Shown in pieces: positions 5,090 to 5,183 of a DNA stretch of 5,183 nucleotides. Each line of letters begins with the position of its first letter. Position 1 is the stretch's first letter. Origin of the DNA: a bacterium (lineage in GTDB: Bacteria; Actinomycetota; Acidimicrobiia; Acidimicrobiales; Bin134). Both the position numbers and the translations under genes were made by a program. The stretch covers positions 1 to 5,183 of the forward strand of contig JAPPKI010000296.1 of the NCBI GenBank assembly GCA_028820035.1, given 5' to 3'. The notes below the pieces were generated by a model. That model saw only the letters and a program-made list of their open reading frames with translations, made no database searches and was not told the origin of the DNA.

Positions 5090-5183
5090 ACGTTCCTGCG
5101 AGCGATGCCGCAGTTGTCAGCGCTTGTCCGGCGGTGCGACGGATCCTGTCCCGGCCCAGCCCACCGTCCTCGCAGAGCTGCGG
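5090..5183. other. Right-edge region with no convincing gene; repeated inverted arms
   Basis: These 94 bases follow the last gene. CTGCGAG (5096-5102) is the inverse of CTCGCAG (5169-5175), and CCGCAG (5108-5113) is the inverse of CTGCGG (5178-5183). A local hairpin, CTGCG 5096-5100 with CGCAG 5109-5113, could form but has only five pairs and no T-run. All three minus-strand frames are open inward from the right edge for at least 20 codons, so the end of a convergent gene is possible, but no recognisable protein tail is visible. Confidence 0.3.

Noticed and set aside
5086..5183. C-terminal end of a convergent minus-strand gene entering from the right edge
   Set aside because: All three minus frames are open at the edge (stops read from plus-strand 5117-5119, 5086-5088, or further left into the NifU-like gene), and none gives a recognisable tail, so no frame can be chosen.
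1..5183. A defence, toxin-antitoxin, mobile or CRISPR system
   Set aside because: Every complete gene belongs to a metabolic or Fe-S family, and no transposase, integrase, nuclease, repeat array or tRNA-like structure was seen.

Overview
The window is a compact stretch of metabolic genes, all on the + strand, from a high-GC bacterium. GTG starts, strong G/C preference at third codon positions, Shine-Dalgarno sites of the AGGAG type and the gene families present fit an actinobacterium, perhaps of the Acidimicrobiia or mycobacterial type. That assignment rests on general character, as no marker gene is present.

Layout, left to right: the last 23 codons of an unrecognised gene (1-73); a nitroreductase-family flavoprotein (106-696); a SnoaL-like/NTF2-fold protein joined to it by an ATGA overlap (693-1181); a 68-base gap with a strong imperfect hairpin and a possible leaderless promoter; a DUF35 zinc-ribbon/OB-fold protein (1250-1639); an SCP-x type thiolase with a good ribosome binding site (1664-2866); a zinc-type medium-chain dehydrogenase (2904-3971); a short-chain dehydrogenase (4026-4829) preceded by a partly duplicated start region; a small NifU-like protein (4841-5089); and 94 bases without a convincing gene.

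Taken together this looks like part of a CoA-dependent catabolic (or less likely biosynthetic) pathway. The thiolase and the DUF35 protein should form a two-component complex, as DUF35 partners do for archaeal acetoacetyl-CoA thiolase/HMG-CoA synthase, for PhlB in the PhlACB acyltransferase, and for the Ltp2-ChsH2 steroid side-chain aldolase. The two dehydrogenases would oxidise or reduce hydroxyl/carbonyl intermediates, the SnoaL-like protein could be a dehydratase, isomerase or hydrolase, and the nitroreductase could be an FMN-dependent reductase. The substrate cannot be named from the sequence. The NifU-like protein may supply or carry an Fe-S cluster for a protein encoded outside the window.

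I see no defence system, mobile element, CRISPR array or RNA gene. The points most worth a second look are the apparent transcription-unit boundary at 1182-1250, the duplicated gene start at 3985-4043, the dehydrogenase lacking its structural-zinc cysteines, and the NifU-like gene with unusual leucine codons. None of these amounts to a clearly new system.
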